This document shows positions 22,326-35,154 of a stretch of 64,000 nucleotides of DNA, piece by piece (position 1 is the stretch's first letter; each line of letters opens with the position of its first letter). The position numbers and the translations under genes were made by a program. Under the pieces are notes generated by a model that ran no database searches, was not told the origin of the DNA, and saw only the letters and a list, made by a program, of their open reading frames with translations. This DNA comes from Melampsora larici-populina 98AG31. Lineage: Eukaryota > Basidiomycota > Pucciniomycetes > Pucciniales > Melampsoraceae. The DNA lies in assembly GCF_000204055.1 (NCBI RefSeq), contig NW_006768791.1, positions 656,161 to 720,160 of the forward strand, in the 5' to 3' direction.

Positions 22326-25300
22326 ATGTCATTGATTGATTATCGATTATCATCTATCTTGAGTTATGCTGATCAAGATTTGTTTAATGATCATGACCAT
22401 ACTCCACCACTCTCACCTTCTCATTCTAACTTCACCACTCCTTCTAATCATTCTGCTATATTTGATTCCAACAGTTTGAAATTCTTATCATCACCACCAT
22501 TACCACCACCTAACTTCAGTTTACCACCTATTCCTTCACCTACTCAACTATCATCCAATCATACAATCTCAACTACTTCTTCAATTCAACAAACTCAACC
22601 ATTCAATCTCAAACCTAACTCATCCTTACAAGCTACTGCATTACTCAACACTCTCAACAGACGTCCAACTCATCAACCCACTCAACCACATCATCATCAT
22701 TCATCAAACTCAATCTCAACTCCTACTCTGATGACCAAACCAAACGAATGTGATTTTTCATTTCTCAATCAATCATCTTCATCATCATCCACTCCAATCA
22801 CATCCACTCCACCTCCTACTACGTTTCTTCAATCTACTGATTTCCTAAGTGGTTCACCTGCACCTTCAAGTACTCCTCATCAGATCTCACTCTTGCAATC
22901 CTTATCATCTGATCCAGATCACAAACTACCTCATTCTACTTTACGTCAGATCACTAACTTGGATCAGATCACTCAGACCTTACATTCCAATCATGTTTCT
23001 CCCACCCTATCACCTATCTCATCTATTCAGGCTCAAGTTCCTATTCTCAATCCTCAATCGGATCCACTTATTCCGATGAGTTCTCCATCAAGTTCAAACC
23101 AACTTCCGTCTCATCCTCATCAGACTGAGATCATCAGTCCAGATCAAACTGAGCTTAGTAGGACGACTGATCGATTTATCAATCCAGGCTCAGGTCCTCT
23201 TTCACCTAGAAATGCCGAACCTATTCAAAGTTCATCACAATTACCTCAAGATCCAACCCAATCTCAAAACCAGACCTTAACACCTTCTAGTACTTTAGCA
23301 GCTCAAACACCAGGATCAACTACCACTGTTCCTGATCCGATTCCAAGACCGATCACGACGACTTACATGGCCATCAATTTCTTAAACGAGCTCAAGACCC
23401 AAGAAACCACTCAACCCATCATCGAAGCTGACCATCCCACCCGGATCATTAACCAAAACATGATCAGCTCATCACATTCACCACAATCAATAACAATCTC
23501 AACTTCATCAGCTAATTATGAAAGTTTATATCGATCAGATTCTAAAATCATACCGATCACTTTATTCCCAAGTGTCTTTAAATTTTCAAATGGAAAGAAA
23601 GTAGCTGTGGATGGGTTTATTTCATATGCTACTAAAGTAGGAAGGATCAGAGTGATTGATCAGATCAGTGGAGCAAGAATGTTATTAAGAAAACACGAAG
23701 GAGTCGTCATAGATATGTCAATAGGAAAAGCTCATGAAGGAAAAAGATGGCGGTGTATTGGAAGTATTGGAAGTGATCGAAGATTAGTGATTTGGAAAGT
23801 TCCGAATCGATTTGAAGAAGAAACAGCGAATTATGAAGTCTTGGTCGATTTGATTTTGAAAGATGATCATTTAAAGTTTGTTAATTTGAAATGGCATCCT
23901 AAAGAATCTAGTGTGTTTTTGGTATCTACGAATGATAAACGAATCGTTTTGGTTAGGTTGGATCGTGCTGGGTTTCTGGGGATGTGGAAGAGGGGTATTG
24001 GTATGGGTCGAACGATTTCGGAGATCGAAGGGTTTGATGGTCAAGAGATTATTCACACTAATAGTCATGTAAGTTTTTTTTTTGCAATTCAAGTTTAGCA
24101 AAAAAGCCAGAAATATAACTTGATTTTTTTATGATTTTTTTTTTGTGATTTTTTTTGGGGGGGTATCATAGGTTGTTGGATTTTGTTTTAGTCCAGATGG
24201 AAGTGCATTTGCCTATGTAACAGAAGATGGATTGATCACTGTAAGAGAAACGTTAAAACCACATTGGACGATTATGGGAGGACAATTAAGTGGAACGAAA
24301 CCGATTACGAAGATTGAATTTCTTACGAGTGTTCAGAGTCAGAAACCGATTGGGTTTTTGATCAGTCGAGATTCCGGTAGAATCTTAGAGATTGTAAGTT
24401 TAAGTTCGATTTCGAAAGCCAAGGTTCAGATTGAGTTTTTAGTACCTGAAGATCTGGGATCGGAATCGGAATGTTTTGGGGATTCGAATTGGTTAGGACA
24501 AGATTCGACGATTTTGGTTTCGAATTCGTTGAGAGGATCGATTTATGGATTTAAATTGAGAGTTAAAGAAGATGAAGATGAAGAGAATGATCAGATGAAG
24601 AAAAGTGAAGGGGGTCAGCTTGGAGGTAAACTTGAAGAGGATTCGGTTTATATTGAAGGTAGAAGACATCAACCGAGTGAAGAAAGAATGTTTGTGGAAC
24701 GGATCGCTGAGATCTCGACACCTGATCCGATCATTTCGTTTGTGATTGATGAAGGATCGATGAAGAATCGAAGCATCGAAGGGATCTCGACCTTTAATAT
24801 TCATCCCAAAGGGATCCATCAATTGTTTTTACCACACGACTTTTTACGGTTTGAAGGATCGAAAGATCAGATTGAAGATCATCTAGAAGAACATCAAGGA
24901 GGGATGAGTCGAAGGAAATCGTTGGCAGGTGAGATCTTGGTAGATGTGAATGTTAGAGAAGAATCGGTTGAAAGGAAAGAAGGAGATGATGATTTGATGG
25001 AGGTCAAGAGGATTGGAAGGACTAGGATCGAAGTGATTGAACCGGTTGGAGTTAAGAAACCAATCCTAAATTCGAATTCGATTCATCAAAAGAATAAAAC
25101 CAGTTCTTTACGTAACAATCCTCTTGGTGTTGAAGTGGGTAAAAGTCGAGAACATGATGGGTTTTTGGATGGCAGTTCTGCTTTGGTTGGTCATGCAACA
25201 CATGTGAATCAAATTGATGAAACCAGTTTGAAAAGACTTGAAGAGAGTTTAGTCGAAAGAATGGGAAAGATGTTCATGAGTCAAGTGAACCAATTAGGTT

Positions 25301-26492
25301 AGTTGAACACACACACATATATATACCAAAAACTGATGATGGATTATTGTGTTTTTTGGTTTGATAGAAAACAAGTTTGAAAAAGAAAAGATTGAAGAAA
25401 AGATTATGGAGAATGAAAGACAAATGAATTTGATTGGATTGATTTCGAATTCATTAGAAATCAATTTAAAGAAAGTTTTAAAAGAAATGATTGTGAATGA
25501 GATTGAAAGGAAAGTATTACCTGAGATTTTAAATTTAGTTCAAGAAGTGAGTATTTTTTGGTGAATTGTTTTTTTTTTGGTGTGGGGGGGGGAGGGTGTA
25601 GATGTGTGTGTAGATGATTTGAAGGTTGAATTGATGAGAAAATGCTTTTTTTTCTTGGTTGTTTAGACGATTAAAAAAGAAATCCATCAATTACTTTCAT
25701 CACCATCCCCACCTACACCATTACCAGGTCCATCAATAAACATCCCGATCCCAACCCAAGCACCTACTACAACAATCCCAAGAATGACAAACCAAGATCC
25801 AAAGTTGAATGAAAACATAAGATCATATGAAGATATTTTTTTGTCGGCTTTATCAAATGAATCAAGTTTAAGAATAGATGAATTGATTGAAGTTTATGAA
25901 TTAGAAGAAGTTTTTAAATTCCCTGCTCCTGGTGCTGGTTTATCACAACCTGTACTCTTGACACTTTCTCATCTTTTGACTCATACTTTGTCACAAAGAG
26001 ATCGGATGGGTAAAGATGAGGTGAATAGGTTGAGATGGATTTGGAGATCGATTGATTCGATTGATCTTGAGGTTGAGTGGTTTTTTTTCTTTCTCTCTCT
26101 TTTCTTGTTTTCTGACTTCTGATTTTTTTTGATTTTTTTTTTGATGATTTGGTTTGGCTTTTATATAGGATCGTCAAACTGGTATGTATGTAGGTAGGGT
26201 TTTGGATTTGGTTTGTGATGGACTTTTGGAATTTAAAAATCGGTTTGATCAATCGATTAAGTTTCATCAAGATCAAGATCGTCGTGGTGGTTATGATGAT
26301 GATGATCATCATCATCATGGAAATGATTCGATTGGAATTGATGAAGTGTGGGTCCTTGGTTTTTTTGGTTTTCTTTTTTGTTTGGAATGGTGGTGATTTT
26401 GATTTTAATGGGGGGTTTTGGTTTTTTTTTAATTTTGTAGGTTGAAATTGGTGATTGAAAAGAAAAATCGATTAAGAGTGATTCAAACTTGA
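22326..26492 (+). CDS. EDC4: EDC4-like enhancer of mRNA decapping (WD40 plus helical C-terminus)
   Basis: Six exons in phase: 22326-24068, 24172-25297, 25368-25546, 25667-26071, 26169-26347 and 26441-26492, giving 1227 residues. The first 400 residues are low-complexity Ser/Pro/Gln/Thr. A WD40-like propeller follows (SDRRLVIWKVPN, VNLKWHPKESSVFLVSTND, VVGFCFSPDGSAFAYVTEDG), then an acidic linker. Next is a coiled coil (ENKFEKEKIEEKIMENERQM) and an EDC4-type C-terminal helical domain (RSYEDIFLSALSNESSLRID, GLSQPVLLTLSHLLTH). EDC4 proteins scaffold Dcp1/Dcp2 in cytoplasmic P-bodies. Domain order and length fit the family. The last junction (donor GTGGGT) was chosen because it gives LKLVIEKKNRLRVIQT rather than an immediate stop. 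Confidence 0.8.
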
Positions 26493-27348
26493 AAATTCAT
26501 GAACATTGAAAATTGAAAAGTTGAAAAAGGAAGATGAACAACGAAATGAGATTAAGGTTTTACTTTTGGGTTAGTTTTTGGAGGGTTTTTTGAGGGTTGG
26601 TTTTTTTTCAACTTGAAACAAATTTGGTTTGGTAAGAAGATTCTAAAACGAGAAACGAAAAGGAAAACGAAACGAAATGAACTTTTTTTTAATGGTTTTT
26701 TTTAATTTTGATCATTCATCATTCATCATCATCATTTTTTTCTCATGACGATTTGTATTAAATTTTTTAGGATTTCTTTTCTTTTCCCATTTTCTCTCTC
26801 TCTCTCTCTCTCTCTTTGAAAGAGTTATCTTCTTGACTTGTGGGTTTTTTTCTTGAGAAGAGAAGAAAAGGTTGTCATTATGTTTTTTCTTTCTTTCTTG
26901 CTCTCTCTCTCTCTCTTGGTGTTAGACTCTAGACTCTTTTGATCATGAATCTGATGATATTTATTTTGATTTAATTTAATGTTTTTTTGGAATTGGAATT
27001 GGAATTGGAATTGGAATGGATTAATGAAGATTTGATGAAACAAAAAAGGTTGTTTTTTCTACAAATATGAAGAATATGAAGAATTGTTTTTTTACAGCTG
27101 TTCCTTAAATTGGTGGCTTCTCTTTCAAACTTTTTTTTTAAACATTTTTAACAAATTTTGCATTTGCCTTTTTCTTTTGTAATTCATTACAAAGTCTCAG
27201 TAGGTCTTGAACAATATACGGTACTTGTATAGCCACTGGTATGGCCCTGGGTTACATGTACAAGGCTAAGCTGTTTTTGTAGGGTTTGAGGTCTTTTGAT
27301 GACTTGAGATTTGTTAAACTTCTGGGTGATGTACCATTGAAACACCTA
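26493..27348. repeat. EDC4 3' region with simple repeats
   Basis: Contains T-rich tracts, CT-dinucleotide runs near 26794-26815 and 26900-26920, and a GGAATT hexamer repeated about four times near 26990-27014. No further gene was seen. Confidence 0.7.
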
Positions 27349-27489
27349 CACTGTCAGGATTAAACACCCTCCAAATCGGGAAGAACTTTTGATTTTTTTG
27401 GAATAATTATTGTCATAGTACAATAAATGTTCATTGATTATTGCCAAGATATGTGGTTTCATTTGGGAGAGTGTTTAATCCTGGCAGTG
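27349..27489. mobile_element. CACTG MITE, copy A
   Basis: 141 bp starting CACTGTCAGGATTAAACAC and ending with the inverse GTGTTTAATCCTGGCAGTG. Shares TIRs and internal AT-rich blocks with the copy at 62960-63099. The flanking triplets are CTA and TTA (two of three identical). The CACTG ends and triplet flanks suggest a CACTA-superfamily derivative. Confidence 0.75.
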
Positions 27490-30400
27490 TTACTTATAAG
27501 GCTCTAATGCTCTACCAAAATCCTGGGTATTATTGAGGCTAACCTAGATAATTCATTGTTAGAAGCCCTTCTTGTGGTGTGGAACTACGAGCCTCCCATA
27601 GAACATTTGAGCAATGTAGGAAGTATCTACAAGACACCAGAGTGGCTGGTTACAAAAGAAATGTAAAAATGTAAAAATTGTGGAAAATGTTGAAAGAGTT
27701 GGAAGAAAAGTTGTGAGTGAAGCAATCAGATTAAGGAATGGCTGTATATGTTTTTTTTAAATTTAGGGTTGTACTGTGAGAGGAAAGAAAATAGATAAAA
27801 AGAAAAGGGGAAGCTCTTGGATATGTAGATTGATTTTTTTTTGGGGGGGAGATGATCATGAAGGAGTTTGAGATCTAAAGGTTTTTGGATCATTCTTGGA
27901 ATTATTTTTGTTTCAAAAAAAATGAATTCTTTGTGATCAATATCTTTTTACACCTTGATGACTCAAAAGTCAAAACTATTTGCATACATACATGCAGATA
28001 TGATCAGTTCTCTTTTCTTTTTATGACTTGGTTTGCTTGATAGATAACAAGGTAATCCATACCGCCATACAGCAAGATGGTCAGTAGCCCAGCGGTTGAG
28101 CAGCAAGATTGGCTTGCCACCATAAGATGAGCCATTTGGCAGCCTATAGACCTTCTTCAAGTGAGGTTTCTACGCTGCCAATCATGGTGGAGCTGATCAA
28201 GTAATCCGCTTTGTTGAGTTCCTGGACCAAAGAATACATCCTAGGAGCTCTCCTGTCATCAAAATATAAAAGAAATGTGGTGAGAACCATGTGTATGGAA
28301 GCATATTTGAAAAGCAGAGTTTCCTTTCACAGCCTCCAATCCTGTGTTCCTTGAAGACTTCTACTTGTCAAGAAGCTAGTAGATCTCTTGCCAGACCAAC
28401 ATGATCACCAGGAGTCCTATCAAGAGCAAGTTTACTGCTCATGATGATCATGACTCTCAACACCTGTATTTGTTTTGGGCCAGTTTTGTTTGCTGTGGCG
28501 CACAATTGTTTTTGAACAAAGGGCAATCATTCTTTTTTTTGAAAAGTATATCATGGTGTAAAACCTGGTTTTCCTTTTGACCAAGTTTTGTTTGTCTTGT
28601 ACTAATTTTGGAAATACAGAGAGTACAAACCCTGAAAAAGGGATTTTTGATTGGTTTTGACCACTGCCGCAATGTAATTTTTTTTGAAAAAAAAAATCAG
28701 TCACTCAACCCCCTCATCTTTTTTTTGCTCACAAAACTGGTGTGAAATAGCGCATCTGGCATGCGTTTTTGATTGCAGCAGTTATTTACAAGGGATCAGA
28801 TACATACAAAAACAATGTGAATACAGTTCTTTGGAGCAAAGAAAACCAGGAGTGGTTCACATTCCTCAGGATGTTTTTGGACAGTTATGAGCGTCTAAGA
28901 AGGAGCGATATAGGTTCCCTTTGGTCCAAGAAAACCCACAAATGCGATAAAAAGTTTTATTAGGCAAGAAAGAACGTTTTCCCCTCACAGGCCATAGTGT
29001 ATCACTTTGTCATAAGTCCCTCGCTTGATTATTGGCAAGGAGCGAGCGTGGGACTTTGTTCATTGCTGAGGTTTCAGTTTGAAATATCACACACATAAAA
29101 TTTTGAAATAAAAATTTGGTGGTTTTGGCTTCAAGGCCCCAGCAAACTTGATCAATTTGGCTCCAAGTTTCACAACAAACGTTTTGGTCAAAAATTGCAT
29201 TTTGGCTCCAGGGGCTGGGGTGGCACTATACAGGGTCCTGCCTCACTACAGCTCATAGACTTAAGCCTTAAGTTGTCCAGTCAGGCAATGAGATCTGTCA
29301 GAAACCCATCTGAGTCGAGATGGGCACCAATCAGTATTGGGTGAGTTCAGCCCCATCTAAGCACCAAACCAATGGATAATTTTTCTATCTGTACCAATTG
29401 GAGAATATCCAATTGGGTTTTTCAAAAAAGTCCCTCTTCCAGAAACCTTACAAAGCGGCTTGTTGGGGTCCTTATTAATGACATGGGATTAGGATTTCCC
29501 AACACCTAGACAAGACTACCAGGTAGACAGGAACAACATAATGGGGGGTTGGTGATATACCCCAAACTGGGTGTTTGTGTTTACTTACAAGTCCACAGAG
29601 CAAGGAAGCAAGGGTTGGTTATAGAAAGCTTATAAGTAAAGTTTGTAGTAGATGGTAATTAATGGAGGAACCAGGAATGAAGGATATAAGAGTATGTGGG
29701 CGGAAAGGGGATCCTTCTCCTATCTATGTGGCTACTTTCACATTATGGTACTTTGTTTGTGTCAGCTGACCACTCACTGTTATGAGATATTATCCTCTTC
29801 CAGTAGCCTGTCTGGAATTTGATATATCCCAATCCGGTATCTATTATAAACTTAACAAAGTCCTACGCCGGCCTTGCTCAGCAGGTGTGAGACTTTGTTA
29901 TGTTTATATCTATCAATTATTAAGGGTCAGCTTCAGAAAATGCCAAAGGTATTCCTTGAGTTTTGTTTGCATGGACCAAGGCAATCTCCTATTGTGCCTC
30001 ATACAATTACACCAAACTAATGACATGGAGAAGGATAGTGATTAATTAGTTTTTTTTCACTACTCACTCTCAAGTTTTTTTGTTGGACTGGATCCAAATA
30101 CAAAATACAAATCTTAGTATAAGAGAGAGAGAAATAGAACACAATGATCTTATAATAAGATTTTGTAAAAGATACAGTCAGATGAGGAAAAGCAAAATCT
30201 ATCTGACCAGTGTTTACAGCTATTCTAGAAATTGATGTCATGTTTGCACTTTTTTTGTGTTTTCCCCCCCCAAATACAGCTGACGTGCAGCACAGCAAAC
30301 CTGATTGCACCGTGGATTGGGTCAACCCCAAACCCCGTCCCCGATTCCAGATACACATCCTCCCTCCGATTCGGTGCTTGCCACGTTGACAATTCTCACC

Positions 30401-30596
30401 ACCCATTGAGTGATCATGATGATCAGGTTATAAAGAAAACACAGAAATGAAATTACAAATGAATGACATCAAGATCAATGATGTATCATTCTGCATTGAG
30501 TCAAATGATGTATGTAACATAGTTCATTTTTAGAAAAGAAAAAAAGAAAAATAGATAAAACCAAAATACATTTGTGAAAAATACATTAAACGTGAA
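27490..30596. other. repeat-derived intergenic region
   Basis: No supported gene. Notable pieces are a possible inverted-repeat segment near 28470-28745 (CCAGTTTTGT and its inverse), and a stretch from 29461 beginning TGTTGGGG with a TATAAG motif near 29685 that could be a solo LTR. The second LTR, target duplication and primer site were not found. Confidence 0.3.
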
Positions 30597-31688
30597 GGAT
30601 CGCTCTATCCCGACCCCCCCTCAACCCTAGGTCAGCTTAGGTCACCTTAAGCACCTTACCTACGTACAGTACAGGCAATGGCTGGCAATGGACGATTCAT
30701 TCCACTTGCTCATTCTCAAATCTCAAGATGAATGCTGAGTGCTCTGAAGTTAACAAAGACAATACATATTTCCAGATTGATAACTTGCGGGTCATCAACA
30801 TACACATAAATTGTAAACATGATGTTATAGGATGTTATCCTCTTCAATCATCTAATCTAATCACACATCATGAATTCCCTTGGAGGAAGTTTCAGAAGCT
30901 ACTCACTCCATTTGTTTTCACAATTGTGGGTGATGAATTGTAAGGATCATAAGTTGAGAACAACTTTTGTTTCACAAAACACTGCCAGAATTAAAGAGGT
31001 TCCCAGATGGGAATATGGGGTTGTAGGGATCAGACCACCATTGTAATGTATGTAGTCACAAAGGCTGTCTGATTCCTACAACCCATATTCCCATCTGGGA
31101 ACCGCTTTAATGCTGGTAGTGGAACATGATACAGATTGGACAGCATCAAACTCCATCTTTATGATTGAGCAAACAAAGATAAACAAGATAACACATGTAG
31201 TCAAGATGGTGATTGAGTTATCTTGATAAACATAAAACTGATATTTGATCCAGGGAGAACAATTGGGGGATAAATGAGGATAGAGACTGAGCTGATTCAA
31301 GATGAATCAGCCTGAATCACCTCATGACTTACATTGGCTACTGTTTGAACCAAACAACTCGGCTTCAGCATGTTCATGACAGGATATGAGCCACTTGTGG
31401 GGTTTTAAGGAGAGTGAAGGTCGTCCTTGAGTTTGAAATAGCTTGGGCTCATGGATTGCTCAGGAGCAATTCTGGAGAACTAACTCCAGTTGGTCCTCTT
31501 CTTCGCCAGTCAAATACGAGATAGCACTTGTCAAAGAAGTGCTCAATACAATGGTTGTGAAATCATGATTTGGTGCATATTGATGGTTGGTTCAAAAGTA
31601 ACCTAAGGTGCTTAAGGTGACCTAAGCAAACCTAGGGTTGAGGGGGGGGTCTGAATAGTAAACAAGGGGGGTCGGGATAGAGCGATCC
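30597..31688. mobile_element. non-autonomous element with TIR GGATCGCTCTATCCCGACC
   Basis: The left end GGATCGCTCTATCCCGACCC is exactly inverted at the right end (31666-31688). The arms continue inwards through CTCAACCCTAGGT and GGTCACCTTAAGCACCTTA, with a short duplication in the right arm. About 1.09 kb, no transposase frame, no clear target duplication. A CACTG MITE is nested inside at 30980-31121. Confidence 0.75.
30980..31121. mobile_element. CACTG-type MITE, copy C (long palindrome)
   Basis: 142 bp, almost a complete inverted repeat. It starts CACTGCCAGAATTAAAG, then GGTTCCCAGATGGGAATATG, and the right arm mirrors this with few changes. Its ends resemble copies A and B (CACTGYCAG, then TTAAA). 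It sits inside the 30597-31688 element. Confidence 0.75.
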
Positions 31689-32441
31689 CAAGGTGAATTG
31701 AGACATTTGAAGCACAAAATTAATCCAGCATTTTTTCACTTTTGTTATTTCATCACTTCTTATCTACAAATACACGCCAGCCAAATACAAAGTACAGCTA
31801 TTTCAACAAAGATTGATCTTTTTTGAAAATCTTGCCAACGTGCAAAACCCGGGTTTTGTCCTGTTTTGTCCCTCACCCAATTTTGTCTCCCCGCTAATTG
31901 GAAGAATACAGAAAAGAATAAACCTGTAGATCAAGTTTTGTCTCTGGTTTTACCCGCTGCGGAGACAGCTTTCTCCAAAAAAAGTTGTCAACCTTTCTTG
32001 AAACGGCTGTATATATCCCTTGGATATCCCGTTTCCCTCCCCACGTCCGACTGCCAACCCGGCCGGAGTATCCGGATTGCGGATGGCTCCGAGGGCCTGT
32101 CTGAATTCCCATCCGGATCCGACGGACGCTCGACAAAGCATCCTTCGGATACCCGGCCAAATTCCGGGTCCGGTCCCCATATCGCCTATCTTGACGTCTG
32201 AGGCTGTGAGGACAAACGTTGTCGTCCCTGTGAGTCAACACCGCTGCTTCATTTCCGATCAACCTATGATAAGTGATTTGGCTATATAAGACCTATTGTG
32301 AGTTTAGAAGAGAAGTTAACCAAGGAGATTTTCTGGCAGACTCAGCTTGTTCTTACTCCTGACCAACTGGTTTCACCGAACGGTTAGCAGTCGTGAACAT
32401 CAGGAAAAAGAACTGATTCCTCGCTCAACTTGAGAAAGGAG
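31689..32441. other. 5' flank of the VOC gene with a GC-richer island
   Basis: From about 32020 to 32210 the composition becomes GC-rich with repeated CCGGATAC/GGATACCCGG words, probably a transposon fragment. The segment 32280-32440 is the likely promoter and 5' UTR of the VOC gene. Confidence 0.4.
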
Positions 32442-32975
32442 ATGGCCACCTTCAAGCGACCAGTGACACCCGATGCTTGGAAGGGATTGAAGTTTTCAAG
32501 AGTGATTCCAACACTTCATGTTAATTCGATTGAAGAATCGATCAAATTCTATACTGAACGTTTACCGTTTTACTTATCCGGTCGAGATTCTAATGATCAT
32601 TGTTGGTTAACGGTACATGGTTCGAACGCAATCAACCCATTCACTGGTCTCGAACAAGGATCAGTAAATGTTTATCTACGTCGTCATGGGTTCGTTTCAC
32701 GTTATGAAAGACCAGAAGGCGAAGTGAATGAAGAAGCAAAAGGGACCGAAGAAAATGCAGTGGGAGCAGGAGGCAATGGGATAGTTTATATCCGATCAGA
32801 TGGCAATGAAGAGCAGTTTAGATCACTTTATAAGACTATCAAAACCTCTGGAATCGTGGCTGATCAACATCATCTACGTGCTACACCTTGGGGAACGTTG
32901 ACTTTTGGTGTGAATGACTTGGATGGAAATCACATTCGGTTCTATGTCTCACTCCGATCAGAGAGCCGTGCTTAG
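32442..32975 (+). CDS. VOC superfamily protein (glyoxalase/bleomycin-resistance fold)
   Basis: A single exon from ATG 32442 (MATFKRPVTPDAWKG), 177 residues. The upstream codon at 32430 is TTG, so the ATG is the start. Two beta-alpha-beta-beta-beta halves are visible: FSRVIPTLHVNSIEESIKFY, then an aromatic strand with HCWLTVHG, and a C-terminal half with TPWGTLTFGVNDLDGNHIRF, the typical ending of this fold. A charged loop (residues about 84-105, EGEVNEEAKGTEENA) is inserted between the halves. Enzymes of this fold bind a metal and act on glyoxals, aromatics or antibiotics. The substrate cannot be told, and metal ligands are not certain. Confidence 0.8.
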   Translation: MATFKRPVTPDAWKGLKFSRVIPTLHVNSIEESIKFYTERLPFYLSGRDSNDHCWLTVHGSNAINPFTGLEQGSVNVYLRRHGFVSRYERPEGEVNEEAKGTEENAVGAGGNGIVYIRSDGNEEQFRSLYKTIKTSGIVADQHHLRATPWGTLTFGVNDLDGNHIRFYVSLRSESRA

Positions 32976-33690
32976 ACTTTGTTAAATCCTATCACTTTAG
33001 GTCTCGTTTCTTTCGTACGCTGTCTCCTTCGTCGACGTACTGATCAAACATGAACCTCATGTTTGTGTTTCGGACAGAACTCATGATCATAGTTGTCTTA
33101 CATGCATAGATTGGATGCTCATCTAGCCATCCGGAGTCCAATTCAAGTGCTACGGGGCAACTTCAGCGATTTCTGGCTCATCTACTGTTGAATTATTCAA
33201 AATGCGTGTTGTCTTTCCTATTCCTGATCAATGCAACAATGCCTAATTATAATGCGGTATGAAGATACCATCACAAACGCAATTGTTGAAGCCAGAAGAT
33301 CCAATTCTGACAGACATTCAATTTTAAGTTAACTATTTGTTGTGAATTTCTAGATTCATCTTTTTATATTTATTGTGGTTGTGAAGGTTTTGCAAGGACT
33401 ATCAACCTGTTTTGGGAAACCCAGAGTGAATTTGGAAAGTCACGCAAAGCTTGAAATCTTCTCGCTTATCATCGTACGTCCCTTATTTTCCAGAGATCCG
33501 TAGTTTTTCTCTCAATCTGATAATTTGTTATGAATATGTGTCAGATACCTGGCTGTTCATGTGGTTCGATTGTTTTGCAGACGTGATATTGGAATGCAGA
33601 CGAGAATCATGCGAGAAAGTGAAGTATCTCTTCAACTTGAATCTCACTGACTGTTTGACAGACGACTTGTGCTTCAAGTCGAGCTACGCA
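32976..33690. other. 3' flank of the VOC gene, no gene seen
   Basis: AT-rich, with short unsupported frames only. Confidence 0.35.
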
Positions 33691-34032
33691 ACCATCTGAC
33701 ATGGATGTGGATGAAGATGAAGGAGCGCTTAGGAAGACGAAGCATGCGCTTCTGCACGGCCTGGTTGATCCCGATTTGATCAATGACGTCGGAGCAAGTG
33801 TGACAGTTCAATATGAACTCGGTGGAATCGGAGGGACCCGTGACTCATACAGGAATATCCGCCGTTGAAGGTTTGTCTCTTTTCAAATGTCTTGTATATC
33901 TCTCATGATGCTGATGTATGATATATATCTACTAGGACACTATTTGGCTTGGGTCAGATGTGATACTACTGAAACGAATCCAAACCTCCTCGAAGCTTCA
34001 TCAAGCCAGGCCTCATCTGAGGAGTGAGGACC
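33691..34032 (+). other. possible small gene or gene fragment
   Basis: ATG at 33703 opens MDVDEDEGALRKTKHALLHG... for about 55 codons to a TGA near 33866, just before a GTTTGT donor-like site. An overlapping frame can be spliced (acceptor CTACTAG near 33935) to read GHYLAWVRCDTTETNPNLLE and end at TGA near 34026. Neither reading resembles a known family. Possibly the debris of one gene. Confidence 0.25.
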
Positions 34033-34517
34033 CCGGTCAACAAGAGTAGTAGTGAGTGGAATTTTCATCTATGATATGACAATCCATACCAATGAATGAA
34101 GACTCAACATTGTGATTTTTCGAATAGTAAATTCGACGATGACGCGTATTCAGTTGTTAAGGCCCGGGTGACAGGCTTACCACATCAGATGGAGGAGGTG
34201 AACATCCCACACCTTAATTCTTATTCTATCGATCTATTGCTTTTTGAATAAAATTTGGAGACAGGGAAAATAAAAAGAATGTTAAAAGGTATTGTTGATT
34301 CTTAAACAATTCTCTAAATGAATTCTTTTAAGAACTTTTGTAATCAGTCTCGATTTTGAGTGGCTTAATTTATAGAGTTGACATTAATGTATCGTTGTCA
34401 CAGAATTGGTTCTGATGCTCTACCTGCTCACCAGAGACTACTTGGAGCAGTGTTGCTCGTATTTTTCCAGAGCATGAGGAGAATTGTTTTTTTATTCGTG
34501 ATGATGTATTTGGGGCT

Positions 34518-35154
34518 NNNNNNNNNNNNNNNNNNNNNNNNNNNNNNNNNNNNNNNNNNNNNNNNNNNNNNNNNNNNNNNNNNNNNNNNNNNNNNNNNNN
34601 NNNNNNNNNNNNNNNNNNNNNNNNNNNNNNNNNNNNNNNNNNNNNNNNNNNNNNNNNNNNNNNNNNNNNNNNNNNNNNNNNNNNNNNNNNNNNNNNNNNN
34701 NNNNNNNNNNNNNNNNNNNNNNNNNNNNNNNNNNNNNNNNNNNNNNNNNNNNNNNNNNNNNNNNNNNNNNNNNNNNNNNNNNNNNNNNNNNNNNNNNNNN
34801 NNNNNNNNNNNNNNNNNNNNNNNNNNNNNNNNNNNNNNNNNNNNNNNNNNNNNNNNNNNNNNNNNNNNNNNNNNNNNNNNNNNNNNNNNNNNNNNNNNNN
34901 NNNNNNNNNNNNNNNNNNNNNNNNNNNNNNNNNNNNNNNNNNNNNNNNNNNNNNNNNNNNNNNNNNNNNNNNNNNNNNNNNNNNNNNNNNNNNNNNNNNN
35001 NNNNNNNNNNNNNNNNNNNNNNNNNNNNNNNNNNNNNNNNNNNNNNNNNNNNNNNNNNNNNNNNNNNNNNNNNNNNNNNNNNNNNNNNNNNNNNNNNNNN
35101 NNNNNNNNNNNNNNNNNNNNNNNNNNNNNNNNNNNNNNNNNNNNNNNNNNNNNN
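34518..35154. other. assembly gap (637 N)
   Basis: A run of 637 N. The open frames reported across it are artefacts. Confidence 1.

Noticed and set aside
26825..27043. Minus-strand frame with FQFQFQFQ
   Set aside because: It is a translation of the GGAATT simple repeat in the EDC4 3' region.
29461..29900. Possible solo LTR starting TGTTGGGG with a TATA-like motif
   Set aside because: No matching end, target duplication or second LTR could be found, so it is only mentioned in the region note.
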